Assembly: GCA_047611425.1 (NCBI GenBank)
Contig: JBLFWJ010000014.1
Location: forward strand, 1-32,237
Reading direction: 5' to 3'
Length of the DNA stretch: 32,237 bases
DNA from: JBLFWJ01 sp047611425
GTDB lineage: Bacteria; Bacteroidota; Bacteroidia; UBA10329
Shown: in pieces, positions 8,119-16,035 of the stretch
How positions within the stretch are numbered: the first letter of the stretch is position 1
Layout: each line of letters begins with the position of its first letter
Translations under genes and position numbers: made by a program
Notes under the pieces: generated by a model
What the model saw: only the letters and a program-made list of their open reading frames with translations
Told to the model about the DNA's origin: nothing
Database searches by the model: none

Positions 8119-10341
8119 ATGAAAAACCTATTGACATTTGCCCTTGTGGCCGCAAGCTTTGCCTCTTTTGGTCAAGCCTCTTTACCAACAAGTTGGAACT
8201 TTGACGACCTCGCACCTGCTGGTTGGACGGAGCACTTGGATGAGAACCCTGGCAATACTCGTTATACCAATGGTTTTGTTGGTGCCGCCTGCAAATTGGA
8301 CGGTGATGATGAATTTGTAACAGTCGAATTCACGGATGTTTGTAGCGCAGTGATCTACAACATTAAAGGAGAGGGTTCGCAGCAAACCGATGACATTTTC
8401 ACGATTCAAGAATCGGTGGACGGATCATCATGGACAACCATGAGAGAATTGATTGGATCTGACTTGGATGGCGGTTCTTACGGTGAATACACCGACAATC
8501 CACAATCCGCTTCTCGTTTTGTTCGTTGGTATTTTACGGAGAAACAAAGCGGAAGAAATGTTGGCCTGGATGAAATAGAATTACTTCCTCAGGTGCCAAC
8601 AAGTGCATCTGAGATTGGTGTTTACTCAGGTGTGGAGAACATTGCCAATAACTCAACATTCGTAATCGGAAACACTGCTACCACAGTTATGAATATTGAG
8701 AATGTAAACCTTTTTGGAGGTGATGATTTGAACATTTCAAGTATGACCATCAATGGTACAAACGCGGCTGACTTTTCTATCTCTGGTCAGACCACTCCCT
8801 TTGTTGTTGGGCCTGATGGCGTGGTAGGATTCAATATTTATTTTGTTGCCGGTGCTGCGGGATCTCGATTTGCAACACTGACCATCAACAATGATGATGG
8901 GAATGGAGATGAGATTCCTTTCGTGATTAATCTGTACGGAATTGGAGGCAACTTTGCGTCTGAACCAGCTTCTGGCCCATCGAATGTTTCGTTCACTAAT
9001 GTGGCAACATATGGTTACGATGTCTCCTTCAATGATGCTTTCCCAGTACCGGATAATTACATAGTGCTTAGAGGAATTGGAAGTAACACATTGGCCGTTC
9101 CAACAGATGGTCAGACTTACTCTAAAGGCGATTGGATTGATGGCGTAACACAGGTGGTTCACATTGGGCCAGCTCAGACTTTTAGACCAAGTTACAACGT
9201 GGCGGGCACGACTTATTATTTCGCTGCGTATTCGTACAACGGTCCTTCAGGGTTTGAAAATTACTACACTTCCTTAGCAACAAATGGAGATGTAACAACT
9301 CCTGCCAACATGATGGGTAATTACTACGATGGAGTTGATCCAAATGCAACAAGCTTCTTAACGGATCTTCAAAATCGAATCAGTAGTCCGTACAATCAAA
9401 TCTTTTACAGCAACTACGGGCCGATTATGATTAACAAGTTCGCTTCTCGTGATACAACCGATGGCGACAAGGTGGTAACTGGAGTCTACTCGGGCTACCA
9501 ATACATGTATACCGGAGCCTTTTTCTACGATGTAATGAGCCGAGAGCACTCTTGGCCACACAGTTGGATGCCTGCTTTCCCTAATCAAGATGGTGACGAG
9601 TATTCAGATTTTCACAATCTATTTCCAACACATCAAGACCAAGCAAATGCTGTTAGAAGCAATCGACCTTTGGGTGTAGTTGAAACTCAGGCCAGTTCTT
9701 TCATGGACGCACAATATGGTGACGATTCTAATGGTGAACGTGTTTACGAACCACGAGATCAACATAAAGGAGATGCAGCAAGGGCGATTTTCTACATGGC
9801 GTCTAAATGGAATGGAACTGGTGGAAGCTGGGAGCTTCCAAACCCAATTGATTTTATTGTTCAATACGGGCAAGATCAAGATGTATTGAAGCAATGGCAC
9901 TGGCAAGATCCACCAGACGCTTGGGAGATTGCACGAAACGATTTTATCGAAAGTGAGCAAGGCAACAGAAATCCATTTGTTGATAGTGTGAACTGGGTGT
10001 GCTACATTGATTTTGAGAATTTCACTCATATCAATGATCCATCAGAACTCCCGTGTACGACTACTGCAAATTCGATTCGGGAAGAGGAAATTGGAGCCCT
10101 TTCTATTATGCCTAATCCTGCGGTTGATCAATTAACAATCAACATTGATTTGGCCGAGCAGCAGAACTTAACAGCAATCGTTTATGACCTTGCTGGTAAG
10201 AAATTACTTTCAAAATCATTGGGGTCTGCAAACGGCAAGAACCGCTTCAACATTAACGTAAGCGACCTGTCTACTGGCATGTACACACTAAGCCTACAAA
10301 GTGCTGAGGGTCGAACGAATCGAACGTTTGTTGTAAAGTAA
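8119..10341 (+). CDS. Secreted endonuclease I with choice-of-anchor D and T9SS type A sorting domains
   Basis: A 740-residue exported nuclease. Order: signal peptide (1-19), an N-terminal beta domain (~20-155), an Ig-like choice-of-anchor D domain (~165-275, NTATTVMNIENVN ... INNDDGNGDEIPFVI), an FN3-like stretch, an endonuclease I domain (~396-650), and a T9SS type A sorting domain (~665-740). The nuclease signatures are all present: SREHSWPHSWMP (474-482), DFHNLFPTHQDQAN (from 497), EPRDQHKGDAARAIFYMA (from 544), and DPPDAWEIARNDF followed by QGNRNPFVD. The first His (477) and the metal-binding Asn and Glu positions look intact, so the enzyme should be active. EndA-type enzymes cut double-stranded DNA or RNA without much specificity. 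Last gene of the lamin-tail/receptor/nuclease block; a bidirectional terminator follows. Likely role: degrading extracellular DNA for nutrients or biofilm turnover. Confidence 0.93.
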   Translation: MKNLLTFALVAASFASFGQASLPTSWNFDDLAPAGWTEHLDENPGNTRYTNGFVGAACKLDGDDEFVTVEFTDVCSAVIYNIKGEGSQQTDDIFTIQESVDGSSWTTMRELIGSDLDGGSYGEYTDNPQSASRFVRWYFTEKQSGRNVGLDEIELLPQVPTSASEIGVYSGVENIANNSTFVIGNTATTVMNIENVNLFGGDDLNISSMTINGTNAADFSISGQTTPFVVGPDGVVGFNIYFVAGAAGSRFATLTINNDDGNGDEIPFVINLYGIGGNFASEPASGPSNVSFTNVATYGYDVSFNDAFPVPDNYIVLRGIGSNTLAVPTDGQTYSKGDWIDGVTQVVHIGPAQTFRPSYNVAGTTYYFAAYSYNGPSGFENYYTSLATNGDVTTPANMMGNYYDGVDPNATSFLTDLQNRISSPYNQIFYSNYGPIMINKFASRDTTDGDKVVTGVYSGYQYMYTGAFFYDVMSREHSWPHSWMPAFPNQDGDEYSDFHNLFPTHQDQANAVRSNRPLGVVETQASSFMDAQYGDDSNGERVYEPRDQHKGDAARAIFYMASKWNGTGGSWELPNPIDFIVQYGQDQDVLKQWHWQDPPDAWEIARNDFIESEQGNRNPFVDSVNWVCYIDFENFTHINDPSELPCTTTANSIREEEIGALSIMPNPAVDQLTINIDLAEQQNLTAIVYDLAGKKLLSKSLGSANGKNRFNINVSDLSTGMYTLSLQSAEGRTNRTFVVK

Positions 10342-10360
10342 CTCAAGGCTTTAAGTCAAT

Positions 10361-10389
10361 AAAAAAGGAGGCGATCGGCCTCCTTTTTT
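10361..10389. terminator. Bidirectional rho-independent terminator
   Basis: A 12-bp perfect stem (AAAAAAGGAGGC at 10361-10372, GCCTCCTTTTTT at 10378-10389) with a five-base loop. The A-run on one side and T-run on the other let it work in both directions. It lies between the convergent endonuclease and alpha/beta hydrolase genes, and its last base is the first base of the hydrolase stop codon. Confidence 0.92.
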
Positions 10390-11153
10390 CATTTTGAAAA
10401 ATCGGTAATCGCTTCAAACAATCCATCGGGATCCTCCGCATGAACCCAGTGGCCAGAGTTTAAAGCGATCAATTCGGAATTCGGAAACTGGATCCTGATT
10501 TCACCCAATTGATCTTCCATCAAATAATTGGAACGTTTGCCTCGAATAAAGAGCATCGGCAAATCGCAAGATCCATCGATTGGTAAGCCGACCTCCTCAA
10601 TTTCATCCGCGATTACTTCAAGGTTGAATCTCCAAGCATACTTCGGGATGCCTTGTTCTGATTTGGTTCTGTAGAGATTCTTCAGCAAGAATTGCCTTGT
10701 AACAATCGGTTCAATCATGTTTGCCAACTCCTCTTCCGCCTCCTTTCTAGAAGTAATCTTTTCCAGATCAAGGCTTTGCATGGATCGAATTATATGGTCA
10801 TGATGCACTTCATAACCCTGCGGACCGATGTCAACGACCACTACCCTATCCAATTTCTCAGTGTGGTTAACTGCAAATTGCATGGCAGTTTTCCCGCCCA
10901 TGCTGTGGCCAACCAAAAGCACGTTAGTCAAATCATGTTCTTCGAAAAATGAAAGCAGATCATCAGACATCGCTTCATACGTGTGTTCATCCACATGTTC
11001 CGATTTTCCATGATTGCGCTGATCAACCAGAAACACCTGATGATTCTCCGCAAAGCGTCTCGCAATGGTCATCCAGTTATCCAAGGACCCAAACAATCCA
11101 TGCAGAATAACCATTGGTTGACCCGAACCTATTTCTATGAAGTTCAACCTCAT
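10389..11153 (-). CDS. Alpha/beta hydrolase, YbfF/ABHD11-like esterase
   Basis: A 254-residue cytoplasmic alpha/beta-fold hydrolase with no signal peptide. The oxyanion motif HGLFGSLDNW (18-27), DQRNHGKS (44-51) and nucleophile elbow GHSMGG with Ser84 are visible. Asp108 in the VVVVDIGP strand and His235 in NSGHWVHAEDP complete a likely catalytic triad as in E. coli YbfF. Members hydrolyse acyl-CoA or short-chain esters in vitro; the natural substrate is unknown. The start ATG overlaps the stop of pdxJ by four bases (ATGA), so the two are cotranscribed and probably translationally coupled. This pairing does not by itself imply a role in vitamin B6 metabolism. The stop codon touches the bidirectional terminator. 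Confidence 0.9.
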   Translation of the reverse strand: MRLNFIEIGSGQPMVILHGLFGSLDNWMTIARRFAENHQVFLVDQRNHGKSEHVDEHTYEAMSDDLLSFFEEHDLTNVLLVGHSMGGKTAMQFAVNHTEKLDRVVVVDIGPQGYEVHHDHIIRSMQSLDLEKITSRKEAEEELANMIEPIVTRQFLLKNLYRTKSEQGIPKYAWRFNLEVIADEIEEVGLPIDGSCDLPMLFIRGKRSNYLMEDQLGEIRIQFPNSELIALNSGHWVHAEDPDGLFEAITDFSK

Positions 11154-11869
11154 CGTAACTGATTCTTGTACATGTTAATGCAGTTCTCAAATCCGTAATA
11201 AATGGAATCTGAGATGAGCGCATGACCAATCGAAACCTCTAAAAGGCCAGTTACATTCTGGTAAAAGAATCGCAAGTTTTTAAGATTCAGATCATGGCCG
11301 GCATTGATTCCTAATCCTAATTCATTGGCCTGAATTGCGGCTTCTCGAAATGGCTTGACCGCTCTTTCTTGATCCTTTTCAAAATCCACCGCGTAGCTTT
11401 CCGTGTACAATTCAATTCTGTCTGCTCCTACTTCTCGAACTGCCGCAATCAATCTTTCGTTTGTTTCTATAAAGACTGAAGTTCTTATCCCAGCCTCCTT
11501 GAATTGAGCAATTACCTCCTGAAGTTGCGACCGGTGCGTTATCGTGTCCCAACCAGCATTTGATGTCAGCACATCTGGGCCGTCTGGCACCAATGTTACT
11601 TGAGTTGGGTTTGTCTCCAGCACCAAATCAATGAACTTTTCATTCGGATAACCCTCAATATTGAACTCGGTCTTGACAACATCTTTCAAATCTCGCGCAT
11701 CGGCATAACGAATATGCCGCTCGTCAGGCCTTGGGTGAATAGTAATTCCATCTGCGCCAAATCGTTCGGCATTGATGGCTGCTTCTACCACACTTGGTGT
11801 AATGCCTCCACGGCTGTTTCGCAGCGTAGCAATCTTATTAATGTTAACACTGAGTTTCGTTTCGCTCAT
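11150..11869 (-). CDS. pdxJ: Pyridoxine 5'-phosphate synthase PdxJ
   Basis: PdxJ condenses 3-amino-1-hydroxyacetone 1-phosphate with 1-deoxy-D-xylulose 5-phosphate, the last ring-forming step of the DXP-dependent vitamin B6 pathway. The 239-residue product matches the family length (E. coli about 243). Visible motifs: VNINKIATLRNSRGG at the N-terminus, ADGITIHPRPDERHIR (phosphate/active-site loop), VTLVPD, RIELYTE, GINAGHDLNLKN and the C-terminal EVSIGHALISDSIYYG. A TTG at 11890 adds seven residues, but the ATG at 11869 fits the family and a -7-like box lies 18 bases upstream of it. Overlaps the downstream hydrolase by four bases. Divergent from the CBS-domain gene. Confidence 0.95.
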   Translation of the reverse strand: MSETKLSVNINKIATLRNSRGGITPSVVEAAINAERFGADGITIHPRPDERHIRYADARDLKDVVKTEFNIEGYPNEKFIDLVLETNPTQVTLVPDGPDVLTSNAGWDTITHRSQLQEVIAQFKEAGIRTSVFIETNERLIAAVREVGADRIELYTESYAVDFEKDQERAVKPFREAAIQANELGLGINAGHDLNLKNLRFFYQNVTGLLEVSIGHALISDSIYYGFENCINMYKNQLR

Positions 11870-11887
11870 CGGGTTTGTTTCAGGTTG

Positions 11888-11895
11888 CAAATTTA
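11888..11895 (-). promoter_or_regulatory. Candidate -7 box (TAAATTTG, minus strand) for pdxJ
   Basis: On the minus strand TAAATTTG matches TAnnTTTG exactly and lies 18 bases before the pdxJ ATG at 11869. No clear -33 box. The position supports the ATG start over the TTG at 11890, which lies inside the box. Confidence 0.45.
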
Positions 11896-11964
11896 ATTTT
11901 CGGCAAAGATCTTGCTTTTAATAAAATGTAACGTAGAGACAACTTTCTAATGTGAATTAACGTT

Positions 11965-11972
11965 TACATTTC
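11965..11972 (+). promoter_or_regulatory. Candidate -7 box (TACATTTC) for the CBS gene
   Basis: TACATTTC has one mismatch to TAnnTTTG and lies 25 bases before the GTG start at 11998, in the divergent gap with pdxJ. The same core recurs in other gaps of this window (20799, 27083, 3287). Confidence 0.4.
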
Positions 11973-11997
11973 AGGCATCTCTTTAAACAGAAAAAGC

Positions 11998-12660
11998 GTG
12001 TTAGCACTTGAACTCATATCTCAATCCCTTCCGCCTCTAAAACCAGAGGAAACTGGGTCAAAGGCCATCAAGTGGATGGAAGAGTTTAAGGTGTACCACT
12101 TACCTGTAGTTGACGGGCATGAATATCTTGGATTGGTCGCAGAGGATGAAATTCTAGATAGCAACCAGCGAGATTTGCCAGTTACCGAATTCCTAAAAGA
12201 GCATCGAAAACCATTTGTAACAGACGAGCAACACATCTATGATGTGTTGAGAACAATCACATCTGCTGATGTATCAACAATTGCTGTGCTTGAATCGAAT
12301 GGAGATTTTCTTGGTTCTATCACTCTACAGGATCTTTTATCCAAGTTTGAAGAGCTAGCTGCAATTAGCCAAGCTGGAGGAATCATTGTTCTAGAATTAG
12401 ATCAGAACGATTATTCGTTAGCCAAGATTGCGCATGTGATTGAGTCGAATGATTCTAAGATTCTTAGTTCGTATGTAGGTTCGAAGTCTCAAAGTGATCG
12501 ATTGGAACTCACTATTAAGGTTGATCGAGAAGAATTGGCTCCGATTTTACAAAGCTTGGAGCGCCACGAATACAATGTGGTAGGCGCTTTTCAAGAACGA
12601 GCACAACTTGAAGACTTGAGAACCCGCTACGATTCATTTATGCGTTACATCAACATCTAA
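11998..12660 (+). CDS. CBS-pair domain protein with ACT-like C-terminus
   Basis: A 220-residue cytoplasmic protein with two CBS motifs: residues about 1-60 (KAIKWMEEFKVYHLPVVDGHEYLGLVAEDEIL) and about 70-125 (DVLRTITSADVSTIAVLESNGDFLGSITLQDLL). An ACT-like segment follows (~132-205, GGIIVLELDQNDYSLAKIAHVIESND ... ELTIKVDREELAPILQSLERHEYNV). CBS pairs usually bind adenine nucleotides or other adenosyl ligands and regulate a partner, but no partner enzyme domain is fused here. The start is GTG; no in-frame ATG precedes residue 26, and the first residues LALELIS agree with the start seen in related proteins as I remember them. It heads a run of genes leading to nadK and bamA, so regulation by an adenylate or NAD-related ligand is possible but unproven. 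Confidence 0.85.
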   Translation: MLALELISQSLPPLKPEETGSKAIKWMEEFKVYHLPVVDGHEYLGLVAEDEILDSNQRDLPVTEFLKEHRKPFVTDEQHIYDVLRTITSADVSTIAVLESNGDFLGSITLQDLLSKFEELAAISQAGGIIVLELDQNDYSLAKIAHVIESNDSKILSSYVGSKSQSDRLELTIKVDREELAPILQSLERHEYNVVGAFQERAQLEDLRTRYDSFMRYINI

Positions 12661-12674
12661 GGCTAGCGCCTTTT
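12659..12674 (+). terminator. Weak hairpin with T-run after the CBS gene
   Basis: AAGGC (12659-12663), loop TAGC, GCCTT (12668-12672), then TT. The stem is only 5 bp with four Ts in all, so it may attenuate rather than terminate. Confidence 0.3.
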
Positions 12675-12700
12675 GTAAACCCGTAACGTATCTTGGCCGC

Positions 12701-14092
12701 ATGAGGGTTTTGCTGCCTATTCTCTTTATTATTTCAAGCATTACAGCAGCTGTTGGTCAAGACACAACCTCACTGTATCAGGTTACCTCGATTGCCTTTG
12801 AAGGCAATAAAATCACCAAGGAATCCATCCTCTATCGTGAAATGACATTAGAGGTCGGAGAGCAATTCACGCTTTCTGTTCTCAATCGGAAACTTGAACG
12901 CTCAAGAAACAACATTCGCAATCTCAACATTTTCAATTCTGTCTATGTAGATACCTGCATTTTTGAAAACACGGTGCAAGTCGTCATCCGGTTGATGGAA
13001 AGATGGTACGTTATTCCAATTCCCATTATAGAATACGCTGACCGTAATCTGGGTGAATGGGTTGCTCAGGGATGGAAAGTGGATCGATTGGATTACGGCT
13101 TGGATGTATGGTGGTCAAACTTTAGAGGGAGAAACGAGACGCTCTTTCTCCTAGCCCAATTTGGCTACAATAATTCCTTTGGGTTTAAGTATCGTATACC
13201 CTATCTCGACAAAGAAAAAAAGTTTGGTATTGACCTTGAATTCTACTTCACCAGAAACCATGAAATTGCCTACGGAGTTGAAAATAGCACTCGAGTTTTT
13301 TACAAGGATCCAGATCGGTTTGTTCAGGTGAAGTATTTCGGTGCAGCCGGCCTAATCGTTCGACCCAAACTTTACAACACACACTTTATTCGATTAGAAT
13401 ACACGGACGCTTCTATCGCAGATACCGTGGCACAATTAAACCCGCAATACTTCAATCCGGATCAGTCCAGCACGCGCTATTTTGCTCTATCATATAGAAT
13501 GGAAAGAGATAAACGCGACTATAACGTTTACCCACTTAAGGGCTACCATTTTGAGGTGGAATTACGTAAAGAGGGTCTTCGAATTTTTAAGACTGCCGTT
13601 GACATGCTGGATGTTTCTGCGGAATTCACGAAGTTCTGGCAACTTCACAACCGCTGGTATCTGGCAGGTGGATTAAAATTTAAGGCATCCCCTTTCTCTA
13701 CTCAGGCATACTACACCCAGCGTGGTCTAGGTTACGAAACAGATTTTGCAAGGGGTTATGAGCTTTACGTTATTGACGGACAATACTACGGGCTGGCAAA
13801 AACGAACATCCGATTCCAACCAGTTAAGGATCGGATGATTAACCTAAAATTCATCAAGAATAAAAAAGTCGGTCTCATCCCGCTATCGGTCTTTACCAGC
13901 TTTCATGTAGATGCCGGTTATGTAGTCGACAATATATTCAGAGCCGGCAACCCATTGGCAAATCGATTTATTGTTGGAGCCGGGGTTGGTGTTGATCTAG
14001 TAACTTTTTATGACGTTGCCTGGCGACTTGAATACTCAATGAACGATAGGTTAGACCACGGCTTTTTCATACATTTCACTAAGCATATCTGA
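12701..14092 (+). CDS. Small Omp85-type outer-membrane protein, one POTRA domain plus barrel (BamA/TamA family)
   Basis: A 463-residue protein with a signal peptide (1-19, ending AVGQ). A single POTRA-like domain spans about 26-100 (YQVTSIAFEGNKITKESILYREM ... NIRNLNIFNSVYVD). The remainder looks like a transmembrane beta-barrel. The motif ARGYELYVIDGQYYG near residue 350 resembles the conserved loop-6 (V/L)RGF/Y signature of Omp85 proteins. It is far shorter than the BamA encoded at 17657 and has one POTRA instead of five, so it is a distinct paralogue rather than the main insertase. Functions of such small Omp85 proteins in Bacteroidota are not established to my knowledge. It lies 40 bases after the CBS gene and two bases before nadK, so it is probably cotranscribed with nadK. 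Confidence 0.85.
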   Translation: MRVLLPILFIISSITAAVGQDTTSLYQVTSIAFEGNKITKESILYREMTLEVGEQFTLSVLNRKLERSRNNIRNLNIFNSVYVDTCIFENTVQVVIRLMERWYVIPIPIIEYADRNLGEWVAQGWKVDRLDYGLDVWWSNFRGRNETLFLLAQFGYNNSFGFKYRIPYLDKEKKFGIDLEFYFTRNHEIAYGVENSTRVFYKDPDRFVQVKYFGAAGLIVRPKLYNTHFIRLEYTDASIADTVAQLNPQYFNPDQSSTRYFALSYRMERDKRDYNVYPLKGYHFEVELRKEGLRIFKTAVDMLDVSAEFTKFWQLHNRWYLAGGLKFKASPFSTQAYYTQRGLGYETDFARGYELYVIDGQYYGLAKTNIRFQPVKDRMINLKFIKNKKVGLIPLSVFTSFHVDAGYVVDNIFRAGNPLANRFIVGAGVGVDLVTFYDVAWRLEYSMNDRLDHGFFIHFTKHI

Positions 14093-14094
14093 AA

Positions 14095-14967
14095 ATGAAA
14101 ATTGCAGTTCACGGCAGAGCAAGAAATGAGCAATCCAGCGGATTTATCCGCAACCTTTTTCCACACCTTGCGGATTGTTGCCAATCATTGCTGGTGTCCG
14201 AAGACCTACATGAAATTGTAAAAGAATGCTTGCCGGCAAATGCAGTTATTGTGCCTGCAGGTCAGTTAAAATCTAAATCCCCAGACTTGTTTGTAAGCCT
14301 TGGTGGTGATGGCACAATTCTCGAAACAACTGGTTTAATTGGCCGTTCTGGCATTCCTATTCTTGGAATTAATACAGGAAGGCTTGGGTATCTATCCAGT
14401 GCTGGTCATGATACAGCCGTTGAAACGCTTAAGCTTCTTAATCAAGGTGAGTATGACCTTGAAGCTAGGCGGTTATTGGAAGTTGAAATTCCTGATAACC
14501 CCTTTGGAAAGCAGAATTTTGCCTTGAACGAGTTTGCCATTCACAAAAGTGATAGCGCCAGCATGATTACGGTTCATGTAGAGGTGGATGGTCTTTTTCT
14601 CAACTCTTATTGGGCAGATGGGTTGATAATTGCAACTCCAACTGGATCTACCGGTTACTCATTAAGTTGTGGCGGTCCAATTGTAGCACCTGATTCAAAC
14701 AACATTATTCTCACCCCAATTGCCCCACATAACCTTACTGTAAGGCCACTAGTAATTAATGACAGCGCAACGCTCCGGTTAAAGACTGACACAAACGATG
14801 AGAATTTCAGGATTTCGGGCGATTCCAAATCACACATAGTTGCTCCCGGAACTGAATTAAAAATCAAGTTGGCCGACTTTACCGTCAATTTCATTCACTT
14901 TAATGGACAGGATCATTTTTCTACTCTTCGTTCAAAACTAATGTGGGGTCACGATCGCAGAAACTGA
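14095..14967 (+). CDS. nadK: NAD kinase
   Basis: NadK phosphorylates NAD at the 2' hydroxyl of its adenosine ribose, the only route to NADP. The 290-residue length matches the bacterial family. Signatures present: LGGDGTILETTGLIG with the catalytic-site GGDG at 70-73, ILGINTGRLGYLS, LNEFAIHKS, and the NAD-binding WADGLIIATPTGSTGYSLSCGGPIV with following LTPIAPHNLTVRPLVI. No truncation or missing motif. It begins two bases after the stop of the small Omp85 gene. In many Bacteroidota nadK lies between a CBS gene and the DUF6089-uppS-bamA genes, as here. Confidence 0.96.
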   Translation: MKIAVHGRARNEQSSGFIRNLFPHLADCCQSLLVSEDLHEIVKECLPANAVIVPAGQLKSKSPDLFVSLGGDGTILETTGLIGRSGIPILGINTGRLGYLSSAGHDTAVETLKLLNQGEYDLEARRLLEVEIPDNPFGKQNFALNEFAIHKSDSASMITVHVEVDGLFLNSYWADGLIIATPTGSTGYSLSCGGPIVAPDSNNIILTPIAPHNLTVRPLVINDSATLRLKTDTNDENFRISGDSKSHIVAPGTELKIKLADFTVNFIHFNGQDHFSTLRSKLMWGHDRRN

Positions 14968-15005
14968 GATCTACTCCGCATCCCTCTCAATATCTATAAA
15001 AAACC

Positions 15006-15013
15006 TACCTTTG
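15006..15013 (+). promoter_or_regulatory. Candidate -7 box (TACCTTTG) before the DUF6089 pair
   Basis: An exact match to TAnnTTTG in the 87-base gap after nadK, 41 bases before the ATG at 15055. No clear -33 element. Confidence 0.45.
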
Positions 15014-15054
15014 TCCTCTTGGCTCCGAAAAGAACCATCCTAAATTAACCGACC

Positions 15055-16017
15055 ATGAAACTACGTTACCTGTTTCTGATCATGCTATTAATTCCTTCGC
15101 TGAGCCATGCACAGCGCTGGAAGAGAATGCGTTACGAAGTGGTTTACGCTGCTGGGGCCACTAACTTTTTGGGTGAATTAGGAGGACGTAACCAAATCGG
15201 AACGAATTTCTTCAATGACCTTGAAGTAGCCTCAACTCGATACGTTTTAAACATTGGCATGCGATACAAATTATCGCAATATATTTCGGTTAAGGCTGGG
15301 TTTAGCTATGCCAGAGTAGCTGGCGATGATAAACAAACGCAAGAGCCCTATCGTAGCAATAGAAACTTGCATTTCAGGTCACCAATTGTAGAATTGGCCG
15401 CTCAGTTGGAATTCTCTTGGATGAGAGAGCAGACGGGTAGCCGTTATAAAATCCGAAGAGTTAGAGGTAGAGGCAAAAAAGGAAGCCAGGTTTACGTGTA
15501 TGGCTTTGTCGGTGTAGCCGGGTTTTACATGAATCCGTCAGCAAAGTATGGTGGAAAATGGCACTCGCTACAGCCTTTGAACACAGAAGGCCAGGACTCT
15601 GAGTTTTTCCCAGGTCGTACATCGTACTCCAGAGTGCAGCTCGCAATACCTTTTGGAATCGGATTTAAATACGCCCTTGACAAGAAGAGCAGTATCGGCC
15701 TTGAATATGGTTTAAGAAAAGCGTTCACTGACTATATCGATGACGTAAGTACCACTTATGTTGTTTCTCAATGGCGATCTGCTGAATTTGGAGATTATGC
15801 TGATTTGCTGGGAATGACGGAGACTGCTGCGGCACTTTCCGACCCATCATTAAATCAATTTCCGGCTGGGCTTGCAGATCAGGGCTATCTTGGTGCGTGT
15901 CAATCTTGCCCAGGCCAGCAACGTGGCGACCCAACAGATTTCGACTCCTATATGTTCCTACTAATAACATACAACAGGAAAATTCGTACTACTCGTAGAG
16001 GGTTGCCGAAGTTCTAA
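15055..16017 (+). CDS. DUF6089 family outer-membrane beta-barrel protein (copy 1)
   Basis: A 320-residue protein with a signal peptide (1-19, ending SHAQ) followed by RMRYEVVYAAGATNFLGELGG, the usual opening of DUF6089 proteins. The rest is alternating amphipathic strands, with an RGRGKKGSQ basic loop (about residues 136-145) and a late CQSC pair. It shares blocks with the next gene: LQPLNTEGQDSEFFPGR, AIPFGIGFKYAL and IGLEYGLRKAFTDYIDDVS. The family is predicted to be outer-membrane barrels of unknown function, commonly encoded next to nadK and uppS-bamA in this phylum. A structural role in the envelope or dependence on Bam is plausible from context only. Confidence 0.85.
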   Translation: MKLRYLFLIMLLIPSLSHAQRWKRMRYEVVYAAGATNFLGELGGRNQIGTNFFNDLEVASTRYVLNIGMRYKLSQYISVKAGFSYARVAGDDKQTQEPYRSNRNLHFRSPIVELAAQLEFSWMREQTGSRYKIRRVRGRGKKGSQVYVYGFVGVAGFYMNPSAKYGGKWHSLQPLNTEGQDSEFFPGRTSYSRVQLAIPFGIGFKYALDKKSSIGLEYGLRKAFTDYIDDVSTTYVVSQWRSAEFGDYADLLGMTETAAALSDPSLNQFPAGLADQGYLGACQSCPGQQRGDPTDFDSYMFLLITYNRKIRTTRRGLPKF

Positions 16018-16035
16018 TCCTCATTTCAAGTTGGG

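Noticed and set aside
8737..9162. 141-residue minus-strand open frame inside the endonuclease gene
   Set aside because: It fully overlaps a well-supported gene and its translation shows no recognisable domain.
9619..10029. 136-residue minus-strand open frame inside the endonuclease domain
   Set aside because: It is opposite the conserved nuclease motifs and resembles no protein family.
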